IMG/VR virus record: IMGVR_UViG_3300025645_000230
Coordinates: 1-34,154 of that record
Origin: a virus
Direction: 5' to 3' (one strand)
Length of the DNA: 34,154 nucleotides
Numbering within the stretch: the first letter of the stretch is position 1; every line of letters begins with the position of its first letter. Below are positions 8,050 through 16,067 of the stretch, piece by piece. The notes beneath the pieces are model-generated. The model made no database searches and was not told the origin of the DNA. It worked only from the letters and a program-made list of their open reading frames with translations. The position numbers and the translations under genes were made by a program.

Positions 8050-10709
8050 TAACAATAACAAAAGATCCAGTTGACCCTCACAAATCAACTAGGTGCATAA
8101 ATCTTGATAGAAAAATATCTATCAGAGATTGTGCTAATGAGATGTTAGGTAATTGGGAATCAGAGCCTTGGTTTTGTGTTATTGTTAGAGATGGTGATAT
8201 TTATTACCCTCTCAGAAAAGAATGGGATGAAGAAATAAGATCAGATGACAGGGTTCATTTTTTACCTTATGTTGGAGACTTTGGAATAAGTTTAATTCTA
8301 GCTATCATTATTATTATTTTAGTAGTGGCAGTTTTGTTTCTAACAATGCCCTCTCCATCAGACCCCCCAGAAAGCGGTGACCCTGTTTTCTCTATTGATG
8401 GAAAATCTAACAAGGCTAGATTAGGGCAACCGATTGAAGATGCTTTTGGTAGAAATAAAATTTGGTGTAGTTATGCTGGCAGACCCTTTGTAGAATATTT
8501 TTCTGACAATAGGCAAAGACTTTATCAGTGGTTCACTTTAGGGCATGGGAGATTTTTCATCTCAGATTATCTTATAGGCGATACTTCAATAACTAAAAAC
8601 CCAAAAGAACCCGCAATAAATACTGGAAGTGTTCCCCTGCCTAATGATGAGTTTTTCGTAGATGTAGATAACTCCATTACAGGTCAATCTGGTTTTAACA
8701 ATGTTACAACGTGTGAACAGGTTCAAGGAATAGAACTGTTAGGAACTAACCAAGATTTTGGAAACGAATGGGTAGGACCTTTTTCATTGAACCCGCCTAA
8801 CACTGAGGTTCAATATATAGCTAATGATTTTTCCCTGCCTAACGGATGTTATAGCGTAGATGATGAGGGTGATACCCGATCAGTTGGTATTCATGTTAGA
8901 TGGGAAATAAGAGCGATTGATAACGCTGGTAAGCCTGTAACTGGAACTTGGTATAATCTGCTAGAAGTAAACAGAAGCTATGCTACAGCACAGCCTATCA
9001 GAACAACCTACAAGAGGAACGCACCATTTCCCGCAAGATGGGAAATAAGATGTAAGAGGCTTGATAATGCTTACACTGATACTAACGGAACGGATGTTTG
9101 TTATTGGGATGGTGCGAAGGGTTATAGAGGAAACATAACACCAAGAAAATGGTCAACTACAGATAACGAGGGAATGTGGGATTTTCACGTTAGAACAATA
9201 GCTTCTCAAAACACTCAAAAAAATAAATTTCAAGTTTTGGCTACAAGGTTGCAACATGTAAGAACTTATCAATTTAATGTAAATGGAACTTGGACTATAA
9301 ATTATGGCAGAAATCCTATTTGGGCTATGGTTGAAATTCTCCGCAGACCTTGGGGGGCTAACTTGAGAGATGATCAAATAGATTTGGAGGCGATGTATAT
9401 TGCAGCGGAACAAGCTGATGCAGCGGGAGAAACTTTTGATTGGGTATTTAATCAATCAATGACAGTTTGGGAAGCTATCAAAGTTTGCTGTTCTGTTTGC
9501 CGATGCACTCCTATCATGAATGGTGGATTGGTAAGCGTTGTTAGAGATGTTCCGCAATATGTTCCAGTTGCACTTTTCAATAGTGAAAACATTCATCAAA
9601 ACAGCTTTAAAATTCAGCGTAGAGTTTTTAATAATGAGGCGCATGATGGATTGAAAGCAACATATCTGGATCAAGTAACGTGGCAGAATGAAACTGTTCT
9701 AGCTACTCTGGATACTCAGTTAGGATACAATCCTAAAACCATAAATTTAAGGGGTGTTAGTGACAGGGATCAAGCTCAAAAAATGGCAAACTATTTGTGG
9801 GCAAGCGAGCATTATAACAGAGAGATAGTAAAATTCAAAACTACCTATTCCGCTATATCTCTAACATATGGAGACTTGATTAAAGTTTCTACTGACATAG
9901 CTGATTGGGGGCAATCTGGTCAAATTGAAAAAATAGAACTTGGCAGAATTTTCACTTCATCAGAGCCTTTCGTTTTTACAGAGTTTGTAGATCACAACAT
10001 TACATTCAGAGATAAGTTAGGTGGCGTTTATGGACCTTTCTTAGTTGTTCCTTACGCTTCTAACCCTCCAGTGTATGAAGACATTTATAAATGTGAACTT
10101 GCAGCGGTTGGATCAGTTGACGAAACAAAAATCCCCGTTAATGATGACGTTCTAAAACCACAATATATTTTTGGAGAGGTTAATAAAGACGGGACTATTT
10201 GCAAAATAAATAAAATCAGCAATCAAGGAATTGATGAAATAGAAATTGAAGCTGTAGTAGAAAACTACGGAAGATTTCAATTCGATGGAGACACTGCCCC
10301 TCCGATAACTTACCCAGATTTAGAACCCGTTCCAGTTCCTCCTAATGTTACAGGCTTACGAATTGTGTCTTGGAATCCTCTTAACAGACAAATTATTGTA
10401 GAATGGGATGCTTCGACAAATCCAACTGCTTCAAGTTACCTAACAGAATATGGCTATGATGGTGTGAACTGGATTAGCACAGGATCTAGTCCTAGTACAA
10501 CTAAAGCTTTCCTTTTACCTGCAGAGATTGACTATCTAACAATACCAATATTAATTTCTGTTACTGGTCTTAATGCAGAAGGCTATGGAGATAGAACTGT
10601 AATATCTGAACGGGTAGACACTCCAAACTTGCTAGTAGATGATGAGACACCTTACAATGAGTTAGAAATAGCTAACACGAATGGAATACCTATAAAATTA
10701 AAATCATAA
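8040..10709 (+). CDS. Tail tip attachment protein, gpI+gpJ-like fusion
   Basis: An 889-residue protein that closes the tail tip and contacts the receptor. Residues 1-80 resemble the gpI-type beta-grasp domain (IRDCANEMLG, DDRVHFLPY), followed by one long hydrophobic helix at about 83-103 (ISLILAIIIIILVVAVLFL). From about 110 on it is J-like, with the LGQPIEDAFGR and GRPFVEYFSDNRQ segments seen in phage tip proteins. A fibronectin-like segment lies near the C-terminus (VPPNVTGLRIVSWNPLNRQ). Lambda gpJ is longer (over 1100 residues). ATG 8040 overlaps the end of the K-like gene by 10 bases. Confidence 0.85.
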   Translation: MALVTITKDPVDPHKSTRCINLDRKISIRDCANEMLGNWESEPWFCVIVRDGDIYYPLRKEWDEEIRSDDRVHFLPYVGDFGISLILAIIIIILVVAVLFLTMPSPSDPPESGDPVFSIDGKSNKARLGQPIEDAFGRNKIWCSYAGRPFVEYFSDNRQRLYQWFTLGHGRFFISDYLIGDTSITKNPKEPAINTGSVPLPNDEFFVDVDNSITGQSGFNNVTTCEQVQGIELLGTNQDFGNEWVGPFSLNPPNTEVQYIANDFSLPNGCYSVDDEGDTRSVGIHVRWEIRAIDNAGKPVTGTWYNLLEVNRSYATAQPIRTTYKRNAPFPARWEIRCKRLDNAYTDTNGTDVCYWDGAKGYRGNITPRKWSTTDNEGMWDFHVRTIASQNTQKNKFQVLATRLQHVRTYQFNVNGTWTINYGRNPIWAMVEILRRPWGANLRDDQIDLEAMYIAAEQADAAGETFDWVFNQSMTVWEAIKVCCSVCRCTPIMNGGLVSVVRDVPQYVPVALFNSENIHQNSFKIQRRVFNNEAHDGLKATYLDQVTWQNETVLATLDTQLGYNPKTINLRGVSDRDQAQKMANYLWASEHYNREIVKFKTTYSAISLTYGDLIKVSTDIADWGQSGQIEKIELGRIFTSSEPFVFTEFVDHNITFRDKLGGVYGPFLVVPYASNPPVYEDIYKCELAAVGSVDETKIPVNDDVLKPQYIFGEVNKDGTICKINKISNQGIDEIEIEAVVENYGRFQFDGDTAPPITYPDLEPVPVPPNVTGLRIVSWNPLNRQIIVEWDASTNPTASSYLTEYGYDGVNWISTGSSPSTTKAFLLPAEIDYLTIPILISVTGLNAEGYGDRTVISERVDTPNLLVDDETPYNELEIANTNGIPIKLKS

Positions 10710-10713
10710 AGCA

Positions 10714-11289
10714 ATGGCACTAACAACAAATAAATTCATTATACCAGATGGATCGGTAAATCAAAATATTCAAAAGATGACTTCAAGCAGTCTTGGACCT
10801 GCACAACTTTGGGACTTTGGAATTTTTGATTATAGGGACACTCTAACAGCTACAACCCCCGTAGCACTAACAGGGGGAAGCCCAGCAATCCTTACAAACA
10901 ATTCATCCACTGGAACATTCAAATCTTTACCAGATACGGCTGTAACTGATTTATGGATATCAGCAACAGATAAGTTTGATTTCTCTGAACTGAATATTGG
11001 TGACATGGTTGAGATTCGGTTAGATTGTGATGTTACAACTACGCAAGTAAACCAAGATTACTCAATAGATCTTGAATTAGCTCAAGCTACACTTCCTTAT
11101 ACATTACCAATCATCCAAAGCGAGAACGTAAAAACTGTAGGCTCTCACTCCGTTGTTAGATGGATGGGGTTTTACATGAAGGATTTAAATACCATTAACG
11201 GAGGGGCGCAATTTATTATTAATTCCGCAAGCAACCTTACTGTTAGGGTTTACGGGTGGTATATCAAATTAACTAAAAAAGGAAGATAA
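10714..11289 (+). CDS. Small structural protein, possible accessory tail fibre or tip protein
   Basis: A 191-residue protein I do not recognise. It is beta-rich with many Thr, Ser, Asn and Val, no Cys-based motif and no signal peptide. It starts 4 bases after the J-like gene and has nearly the same first residues (MAL). Position and composition suggest a jelly-roll-type accessory binding protein attached to the tip (inference). The C-terminal 50 residues (RWMGFYMKDLNTI, then LTVRVYGWYIKL) look like the closing strands of one domain. Confidence 0.5.
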   Translation: MALTTNKFIIPDGSVNQNIQKMTSSSLGPAQLWDFGIFDYRDTLTATTPVALTGGSPAILTNNSSTGTFKSLPDTAVTDLWISATDKFDFSELNIGDMVEIRLDCDVTTTQVNQDYSIDLELAQATLPYTLPIIQSENVKTVGSHSVVRWMGFYMKDLNTINGGAQFIINSASNLTVRVYGWYIKLTKKGR

Positions 11290-11311
11290 CTCTAACAACA
11301 AAAATAAAATT

Positions 11312-11500
11312 ATGAAAACAATGGATAAAATTAGATCAATAATTAGCTACTTATCTTTATTGCTGGTTGCCTTGGCAATCTTGGCAATAGGGGCTTGCTC
11401 AACTCCTGTTAGCGTTGGCTTTCAAGATGAGGGAATCAAAGGTTCTTATTCAGCTAAAGGGGGAGTGGAATTGGTAGTTGATCTTAGATCTAACAAGTAA
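11312..11500 (+). CDS. Small outer-membrane lipoprotein candidate, possible spanin or superinfection-exclusion protein
   Basis: A 62-residue protein with a basic N-terminus, a hydrophobic stretch (about residues 11-27) and a lipobox-like LAIGAC with the modifiable Cys at residue 29. The mature part is only about 34 residues (SVGFQDEGIKG...). It sits just before the amidase. A lipoprotein in a lysis cassette can be an o-spanin; an exclusion lipoprotein is an alternative. A spanin role needs an inner-membrane partner, and the one-TM gene two downstream could be one. The ATG follows an A-rich leader. Confidence 0.6.
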   Translation: MKTMDKIRSIISYLSLLLVALAILAIGACSTPVSVGFQDEGIKGSYSAKGGVELVVDLRSNK

Positions 11501-12094
11501 ATGGGATTTGAGCTAACAGGCATGTCGTGGAATCCTGCGGAGTTTGAATTGTATATTGAGCAAATACCTATTAACTCTTGGGCTAAATCGGTAACTGTTC
11601 ATCATACTTACTCGCCCAATCTAGCAGACCGCCCTAACGGCTGGAAAACTCAACATTTAGAAAACCTAAGAAACCACTACAAAAATATTCTGGGGTGGTC
11701 TGCAGGACCTCACTTGTTCACAGATGAAAAAGCAATCTTTGGTTTGAGTAGTTTATACAAGCGGGGCGTTCATGCTAAGAGCTTTAACAAGGATTCGATA
11801 GGAATCGAAATGTTAGGCAATTACGAAAGCGATGATCCTAAAACGGGGAGAGGCTTAGAGGTTGTTAAACTAACCGCTTTAACAGTTGCAATTTTGCTTA
11901 AAAAAATGCACCTTAAAGCAGACAATAAAACCGTTCTTTTTCATCGTGATGATCCTAAAACAAATAAAACTTGTTGCGGATCTTTGATAGAAAAGGAATG
12001 GTTTTTGTCTTTAGTAAATGAGCATTACGACTCAGAACAATCTCTAACAGTTGAAGAACGCCTTACAAAAATAGAAACCCATCTTGGAATATGA
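11501..12094 (+). CDS. Endolysin: N-acetylmuramoyl-L-alanine amidase (amidase_2/PGRP fold)
   Basis: A 197-residue zinc amidase that should cleave the MurNAc-L-Ala bond of peptidoglycan at lysis. Visible motifs are VTVHHTYSP with a zinc ligand His at 34/35, GPHLF near 71, GVHAKSFN near 91, and FHRDDPKTNKTCCG giving the second His (148) and the Cys ligand (158/159). The usual C-P is C-C here. There is no signal peptide or cell-wall-binding domain; the last 30 residues form a short helix. The start directly follows the stop of the lipoprotein gene, and the end overlaps the next gene by 4 bases (ATGA). Confidence 0.92.
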   Translation: MGFELTGMSWNPAEFELYIEQIPINSWAKSVTVHHTYSPNLADRPNGWKTQHLENLRNHYKNILGWSAGPHLFTDEKAIFGLSSLYKRGVHAKSFNKDSIGIEMLGNYESDDPKTGRGLEVVKLTALTVAILLKKMHLKADNKTVLFHRDDPKTNKTCCGSLIEKEWFLSLVNEHYDSEQSLTVEERLTKIETHLGI

Positions 12095-12378
12095 TAGCCC
12101 TAACATACTTAGCAAACGTGCAACTTGATTTTAATACTTGGAATGAAGCTGGAGGCTTGCTTGGCATGATCTTTGCAGCTTTATTTATTTTGATTGGAAC
12201 TTTCCAATGGCACTTAAAAGCACAAGACAAGGAACACACACAAACAGTAAAAGAGATTTTAAAAGATGAGCGGGAAGATAGGAGATTGGCAAGGTTAGAG
12301 CATACCGCATCCTATGAGAAGCTTTCAGATGTTATCTATAAGCTTTCTAAAAGTTTGAAGATGCGTGAAGGAGATTGA
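12091..12378 (+). CDS. Holin candidate, single transmembrane segment with basic/coiled tail
   Basis: A 95-residue protein with one transmembrane helix (about 22-41, GLLGMIFAALFILIGTF) followed by a charged helical region (EILKDEREDRRLARLEH). This resembles small hemolysin XhlA/BhlA-type holins and also i-spanins in topology. Its ATGA overlap with the amidase supports a lysis role: releasing or activating the endolysin, or pairing with the upstream lipoprotein as a spanin. The sequence alone does not settle which. Confidence 0.6.
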   Translation: MIALTYLANVQLDFNTWNEAGGLLGMIFAALFILIGTFQWHLKAQDKEHTQTVKEILKDEREDRRLARLEHTASYEKLSDVIYKLSKSLKMREGD

Positions 12379-12420
12379 TTCTCTAACAACCTTTGATTTT
12401 TTGTTTGCATTTTAATAGCC

Positions 12421-12630
12421 ATGCCTCATAAATGTAACAGCGAAAGCGAGCAACTAACTCCGCAAGAAAGACTTGCTGAATTTTGGAGCAGACCTTCCTC
12501 TTATGTTCAGCCTACAATCATTAAATCTGAAAGCGAAGAAATGACTACAGATAAATTCATGCAATCTTTTTCATCTTACGAAATGATTGCTGGGGGAAGA
12601 CAAGTTCCTAACAGAAAACCAAAATATTAA
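12421..12630 (+). CDS. Hypothetical small protein
   Basis: A 69-residue hydrophilic protein with no recognised domain. It is rich in Ser/Glu with QERLAEFWSRP near the N-terminus and a basic end (RQVPNRKPKY). It follows the holin candidate after 42 bases and precedes a small membrane protein by one base. Coding status rests on the open frame and tight packing. Confidence 0.5.
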   Translation: MPHKCNSESEQLTPQERLAEFWSRPSSYVQPTIIKSESEEMTTDKFMQSFSSYEMIAGGRQVPNRKPKY

Positions 12631-12631
12631 T

Positions 12632-12802
12632 ATGCCTCTAACCGTAACAATTTGGCTTTATTTCTTATTCGCATTGATGATTTTTAGTCTTTGTTGTGCT
12701 TTTGTTAATTGGATCTTTTCCGAGGTTAATAAAAAAAACTTGGAGGATTTAAAGCGAGAGGCAGACGAGAAGTATTTTGAGGCTAATCAAAAGCACTGGT
12801 AA
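12632..12802 (+). CDS. Small membrane protein
   Basis: A 56-residue protein with an N-terminal transmembrane helix (about 4-28, TIWLYFLFALMIFSLCCAF) and a charged C-terminal helix (NKKNLEDLKREADEKY). I chose ATG 12632, two bases after the upstream stop; an in-frame start at 12587 would lie inside the upstream gene and add an unlikely leader. One TM plus a coiled tail in a lysis region fits a second holin, antiholin or i-spanin (inference). Confidence 0.55.
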   Translation: MPLTVTIWLYFLFALMIFSLCCAFVNWIFSEVNKKNLEDLKREADEKYFEANQKHW

Positions 12803-13102
12803 ATGTATTCTTACACGGCTGAAGAAGATCCAGATCTAACAATGAATCCCAAGCCTCACGGGATAGAAATCTCATTGGATAATAGAGTGGTAATGGTTTG
12901 CTCTTATGGTGATGATGTCCCTATTTTTGCTACTGTAGAAAGTGATCCGCAAATCATAACCAATTTAGACCAAGTTATTTGCGCCTTATATGGTGGATTG
13001 CATGTAAAAAAGAAAGTGGCAGTGATGGCTTTATTTTGTTTAATGCTATTTGAAGCTTTATCTTTTCACGAAAGTAATCTAAAACTTGGGGCATCGCAAT
13101 GA
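12803..13102 (+). CDS. Hypothetical protein
   Basis: A 99-residue protein of unknown function that starts immediately after the upstream stop. The first 60 residues are mixed and acidic. A hydrophobic segment near residue 72-86 (VAVMALFCLMLFEAL) could be a membrane helix or a buried core helix. No family recognised. Confidence 0.5.
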   Translation: MYSYTAEEDPDLTMNPKPHGIEISLDNRVVMVCSYGDDVPIFATVESDPQIITNLDQVICALYGGLHVKKKVAVMALFCLMLFEALSFHESNLKLGASQ

Positions 13103-13164
13103 TGCGACAAGCCGAAAAGCAAAACGCTAAAAGGCATCAACAACAAAAACAAAAAAACCGATGA
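13099..13164 (+). CDS. Possible 21-residue leader peptide
   Basis: A short frame starting at ATG 13099, overlapping the upstream stop (ATGATG), and ending TGA at 13162-13164 across the start of the SSB-like gene. It encodes a very basic, Gln-rich peptide. It could keep ribosomes moving into the SSB-like gene by translational coupling, or it may be chance. Support is only the two overlaps. Confidence 0.2.
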   Translation: MMRQAEKQNAKRHQQQKQKNR

Positions 13165-13769
13165 TTATAAAAGAAAACAGCAGTAAGAGTAACGAGTATG
13201 AACCAATTGAAAAAGGTAGACATGAAGCAATTTGTGTTACAGTTGCGGGAATAGGCGAACAAGAAACATCTTATGGCGTAAAGAACCAAGTTATTATTAC
13301 TTGGGAAATACCCTCTATAGTTAGAGAGTGGACAAAGGACGGAGAAACACAGGAAGGAAGGGCGCAAATCAGCAGAACATTTACTTGCTCATTAGCACCT
13401 AAAGCATCCTTGCGTTTATTGTTAGAAAGCTGGAGAGATCGTGAGTTTACTCATGAAGAATTGCAAGGCTTTGACATAAGCAAATTGCTTGGAGTGCCTT
13501 GCACTTTAAAAATCAAGCATCAGACAAGCGCAGACGGCACAAAGATCTATGCTAACATTGCAGACGTTGAGCCATACGAAGGAAAAGTAAAACTTGAACC
13601 AGAAGCAAAGTTGGTCACTTATGATCCTTATAACCATGATGCAGAATCTTTCGGCAAGTTGCCAGATTGGATTGCTAACAAGGTTGCTGCCCCTACAAGC
13701 AGCGGTCTTGAGAATGTGCCTTTACCTCCTACGGCAGATGTCGAAGAAGTGGAAGACATGCCGTTTTAA
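13161..13769 (+). CDS. Single-stranded DNA-binding protein (phage SSB, DUF669-like)
   Basis: A 202-residue protein with the layout of phage SSBs: an N-terminal OB-fold-like region (KGRHEAICVTVAGIGEQ, then ITWEIPS), a Pro-rich linker (VPLPPTADVEE) and an acidic C-terminal tip ending EDMPF, like the DDIPF tip that recruits replication and repair proteins. The domain pattern (EKGRHEA..., WEIP..., LGVPCTLKI) matches the DUF669-type phage replication proteins I know. It begins the DNA-metabolism region and is followed by a strong terminator, so it may be highly expressed from its own transcript. Confidence 0.75.
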   Translation: MIIKENSSKSNEYEPIEKGRHEAICVTVAGIGEQETSYGVKNQVIITWEIPSIVREWTKDGETQEGRAQISRTFTCSLAPKASLRLLLESWRDREFTHEELQGFDISKLLGVPCTLKIKHQTSADGTKIYANIADVEPYEGKVKLEPEAKLVTYDPYNHDAESFGKLPDWIANKVAAPTSSGLENVPLPPTADVEEVEDMPF

Positions 13770-13795
13770 TTTCTTGTAGTAGTGTACAAAGAACA

Positions 13796-13839
13796 AACTC
13801 CCCGCTCTCGTTTTTTTCGTTCAATGAGGGCGGGGAGTT
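13796..13839 (+). terminator. Strong stem-loop terminator after the SSB-like gene
   Basis: AACTCCCCGCTCTC (13796-13809) pairs with GAGGGCGGGGAGTT (13826-13839) over 14 positions with a single G-U wobble, around a 16-base T-rich loop. The run attattttatt follows on the + strand. It is the most stable hairpin I see in the window. The next gene starts only 17 bases later, so that gene depends on readthrough or antitermination, because no room is left for a promoter in between. Confidence 0.8.
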
Positions 13840-13855
13840 ATTATTTTATTAAAAC

Positions 13856-14563
13856 ATGGAAACTAACATTTTTGACATTGAGACAGCTCCTTATTCAGAT
13901 GAGGAAATTCTTCAAAACGCAAAACCCTTTAATCCGCATGACGTAAAGCTTGGGAATTTAAAAGACCCCGAAAAGATTGCTGCCAAACTTGAATTGGCAG
14001 AAAATGGATACAAGCAAACCTTGTTAGACAAGGCAGCCTTAGATCCTCATACGAGCAAGATTTGCGCTATAGGATTAAACAAGGCACAATCTAGGGGAGT
14101 GCAAGTTCTTTGCGGAGTTGCAGAAGAAGAAATTTTAGAAATGTTTTGGGGATACTTTAGGACAAGTCATAATCCTTGGTGCTATTGGAGCGGATCTAAC
14201 AATAAGGAGTGTTTTGATCCAAGGCATATTATTGTTAGAAGCTGGAAGCTTGGTGTTTTAGTTCCTCATGCTGTGGTGAATACAAGAGGCTTTCTAACAG
14301 ATCAGTTTGTTGACCTTTCACAGATTTACATGTTTGGGGATAGCTACCCAAGTTACTGTAGTTCTGAGAACGCTTGCAAGCAGTTAGGGCTATTTGGAAA
14401 GGATGAAGGATGCGGAAGAATCTTTAGCAAAGAGATGCTTAAATTTGAAGGCGTAGAAGGAAAAAACTTTCACGAAGTTCTAAAATCTAACAATCAACTA
14501 GCCTTGAAATATCTGACAAATGATGTTGCAATGGAGAGAGGCATTGCCGAAAGAATTTTATGA
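13856..14563 (+). CDS. DnaQ-like 3'-5' exonuclease
   Basis: A 235-residue RNase-H-fold exonuclease. ExoI-type motif FDIET with D7 and E9 is at the extreme N-terminus. ExoII-like ECFDPRHIIVRSWKLG is near 118-133, with the Asp of FDP. An ExoIII-like YLTNDVAMERG is near 220, with its Asp at about 224. This is the pattern of predicted PolB-associated 3'-5' exonucleases in phages. It could process DNA ends or proofread for the host polymerase. It overlaps the next gene by 4 bases (ATGA). Confidence 0.75.
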   Translation: METNIFDIETAPYSDEEILQNAKPFNPHDVKLGNLKDPEKIAAKLELAENGYKQTLLDKAALDPHTSKICAIGLNKAQSRGVQVLCGVAEEEILEMFWGYFRTSHNPWCYWSGSNNKECFDPRHIIVRSWKLGVLVPHAVVNTRGFLTDQFVDLSQIYMFGDSYPSYCSSENACKQLGLFGKDEGCGRIFSKEMLKFEGVEGKNFHEVLKSNNQLALKYLTNDVAMERGIAERIL

Positions 14564-14907
14564 GTAGCCCTACACAAAGAAGTTTAAAAATGCTACGAGA
14601 CGAAGGTTACACGGCTCAAGTAGTAGAGCGTTGGTGCAGCTTCACGAAGCGTAGACATGACCTTTACGGCATCATCGACATACTGGCAATCAAAGACGGG
14701 GAAACTTTAGCAGTCCAGACAACTTCTGGATCTGGAGTTTCTGCTAGATTAAAAAAAATGTTAGCCAGCGAGAACCTAGAGCAAATTCTAAGGGCTGGTT
14801 GGCAAGTTCACATTCACGGCTGGAGAAAGCTAAAGGTAAAACGAGGAGGCAAGGCGATGAAGTGGGAGGTTAGATTAATTAATGTTAGAGATGAAGTAGA
14901 ATTTTGA
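14560..14907 (+). CDS. Nuclease-fold protein (VRR-NUC or Holliday-junction-resolvase-like)
   Basis: A 115-residue protein with a compact PD-(D/E)XK-like pattern: DLYGIIDILAIKDGE supplies a central Asp and TLAVQTTSGSG supplies the QxT in place of ExK. A basic segment follows (HGWRKLKVKRGGKAMKW). The core pattern resembles archaeal-type resolvases and VRR-NUC domains. The usual ExK is not clearly present, so catalysis is uncertain. Its coupling to the exonuclease supports recombination or debranching of replicated DNA. Confidence 0.6.
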   Translation: MSSPTQRSLKMLRDEGYTAQVVERWCSFTKRRHDLYGIIDILAIKDGETLAVQTTSGSGVSARLKKMLASENLEQILRAGWQVHIHGWRKLKVKRGGKAMKWEVRLINVRDEVEF

Positions 14908-14917
14908 TGTTAATATT

Positions 14918-14935
14918 TGTATCACGTTTGATACA
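14918..14935 (+). promoter_or_regulatory. Inverted-repeat operator candidate with possible promoter
   Basis: TGTATCA (14918-14924) and TGATACA (14929-14935) form a perfect 7-bp inverted repeat around CGTT in the 76-base gap before the phosphoesterase gene. The same segment has TTTG at 14916-14919, then 20 bases, then CAGATTTT, a loose match to the Bacteroidetes -33/-7 layout. It could be a regulator site over a promoter, or a small RNA hairpin. Confidence 0.35.
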
Positions 14936-14983
14936 CAAACAGATTTTAAGCCGTAATTTAGAATTAAAAAACAAACTAAACTT

Positions 14984-15847
14984 ATGAGCAAAAACTGGAA
15001 GATTAATAAAATGAATGACGTTGCACTTCTCACAATGAACGTGCCAGATAGACCCGTAGAAAACGGATGGGAGCAATACGTTCTCTTAACCTCAGATTGG
15101 CACTGGGATAATGCTCATGCTGATCTTAATTTGTTGAAGCGTGATTTTGACGAGGCTGTAAAACGAGATGCTCCAATCATGGCTTTTGGTGATCTGTTTT
15201 GCCTCATGCAAGGGCGTTATGATCCACGTAGAAGCCGTAGCGGAATGAGGCGTGATTTGGATGAGGATAATTACTTAGATCAAGTAGTAAACAAATCCGC
15301 TGATTGGATGAAGCCTTACAAGGATCATTTTTGCTTTGCTTCAAGAGGCAACCATGAGATTTCTAACCTCCGAAATAATGATACAGACGTAATAGAAAGG
15401 TTCTGTGAGCGAATGAGATTTGGAGGCTCTAACATTGTTACGGGTGGAATCGGTGGATGGGTTTTCTTTAGGGGGATTTATGGTGGCAGAAGTCACACGC
15501 AAAAAATGGCTTATCATCACGGAGCGGGAGGGGGAGGACCTGTAACAAAGGGAACGATCAAAGCTAACAGGAGATCAACATATTTACCTCAAGCAGATCT
15601 TGTGGTAGCTGGTCACATTCATGAGCGCTGGGCATTAACTCAAGTTCAAGAAATTATCAGCGAACAAGGGCAAAGAAGTTTGAAGGATCAAGTTCACATT
15701 GCCTTGCCAACTTACAAGCAAGAATATGATCCAGATGGTTACGATTTTCATAACTTAAACGAGCGACCTCCGAAGCCTTTGGGCGGGTGCTTTTTGCGGT
15801 TCTTCATGTATAAGGGAGCAATGAAATGCGAACAGATTTTTACATAG
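14984..15847 (+). CDS. Calcineurin-like metallophosphoesterase
   Basis: A 287-residue protein with the complete metal-binding series: SDWHWD (D38, H40), FGD near 70, GNHE near 122-125, YHHGAG near 182 and GHIHERW near 214-220. These motifs place it in the calcineurin-like superfamily, which includes Mre11/SbcD nucleases and phage phosphatases. Length and the lack of a capping domain leave the substrate open. Its place beside an exonuclease and a nuclease-fold protein suggests DNA end or hairpin processing (inference). An alternative start is ATG 15011. Confidence 0.8.
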   Translation: MSKNWKINKMNDVALLTMNVPDRPVENGWEQYVLLTSDWHWDNAHADLNLLKRDFDEAVKRDAPIMAFGDLFCLMQGRYDPRRSRSGMRRDLDEDNYLDQVVNKSADWMKPYKDHFCFASRGNHEISNLRNNDTDVIERFCERMRFGGSNIVTGGIGGWVFFRGIYGGRSHTQKMAYHHGAGGGGPVTKGTIKANRRSTYLPQADLVVAGHIHERWALTQVQEIISEQGQRSLKDQVHIALPTYKQEYDPDGYDFHNLNERPPKPLGGCFLRFFMYKGAMKCEQIFT

Positions 15848-15942
15848 TAAATACATTAAACAGGTCAATAGATATTTGATAAAATGACACGAATAAATCA
15901 AACTTAAAATTAAAGCCAGAAACGTGTTTACCTGCTATCGTT

Positions 15943-16024
15943 TTCGCATATAACCGCCAAGTCGGTTTGCGAAGGAAATACAATACAACACTTATTCCTT
16001 CAGTCTTTGCCCTATTCCTTCGCA
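15943..16024 (+). promoter_or_regulatory. Structured leader with competing hairpins upstream of the replication initiator
   Basis: In the 220-base gap 15848-16067, TTCGCA (15943-15948) and AACCG (15952-15956) pair with CGGTT (15963-15967) and TGCGAA (15968-15973). The same TGCGAAGGA segment can instead pair with TATTCCTTCGCA at 16013-16024, with one bulged base. The two folds exclude each other, as in attenuators or in origin elements. A G/T-rich stretch ending in TTTTTT follows at about 16035-16056, just before the initiator ATG at 16068. The rest of the gap shows no gene. Pairings found by eye. Confidence 0.4.
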
Positions 16025-16067
16025 GGAGTATAAAGGGGTTTAGATTGGGGGTTTTTTATTATAAATA

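Noticed and set aside
12587-12631. Upstream extension of the small membrane protein gene
   Set aside because: It would lie inside the preceding gene and add an unlikely leader before the membrane helix; ATG 12632 fits the tight spacing.
15943-16060. PreQ1 or queuosine-type riboswitch
   Set aside because: No match to the known preQ1 pseudoknot layout, and the downstream gene is a replication initiator, not a deazaguanine gene.
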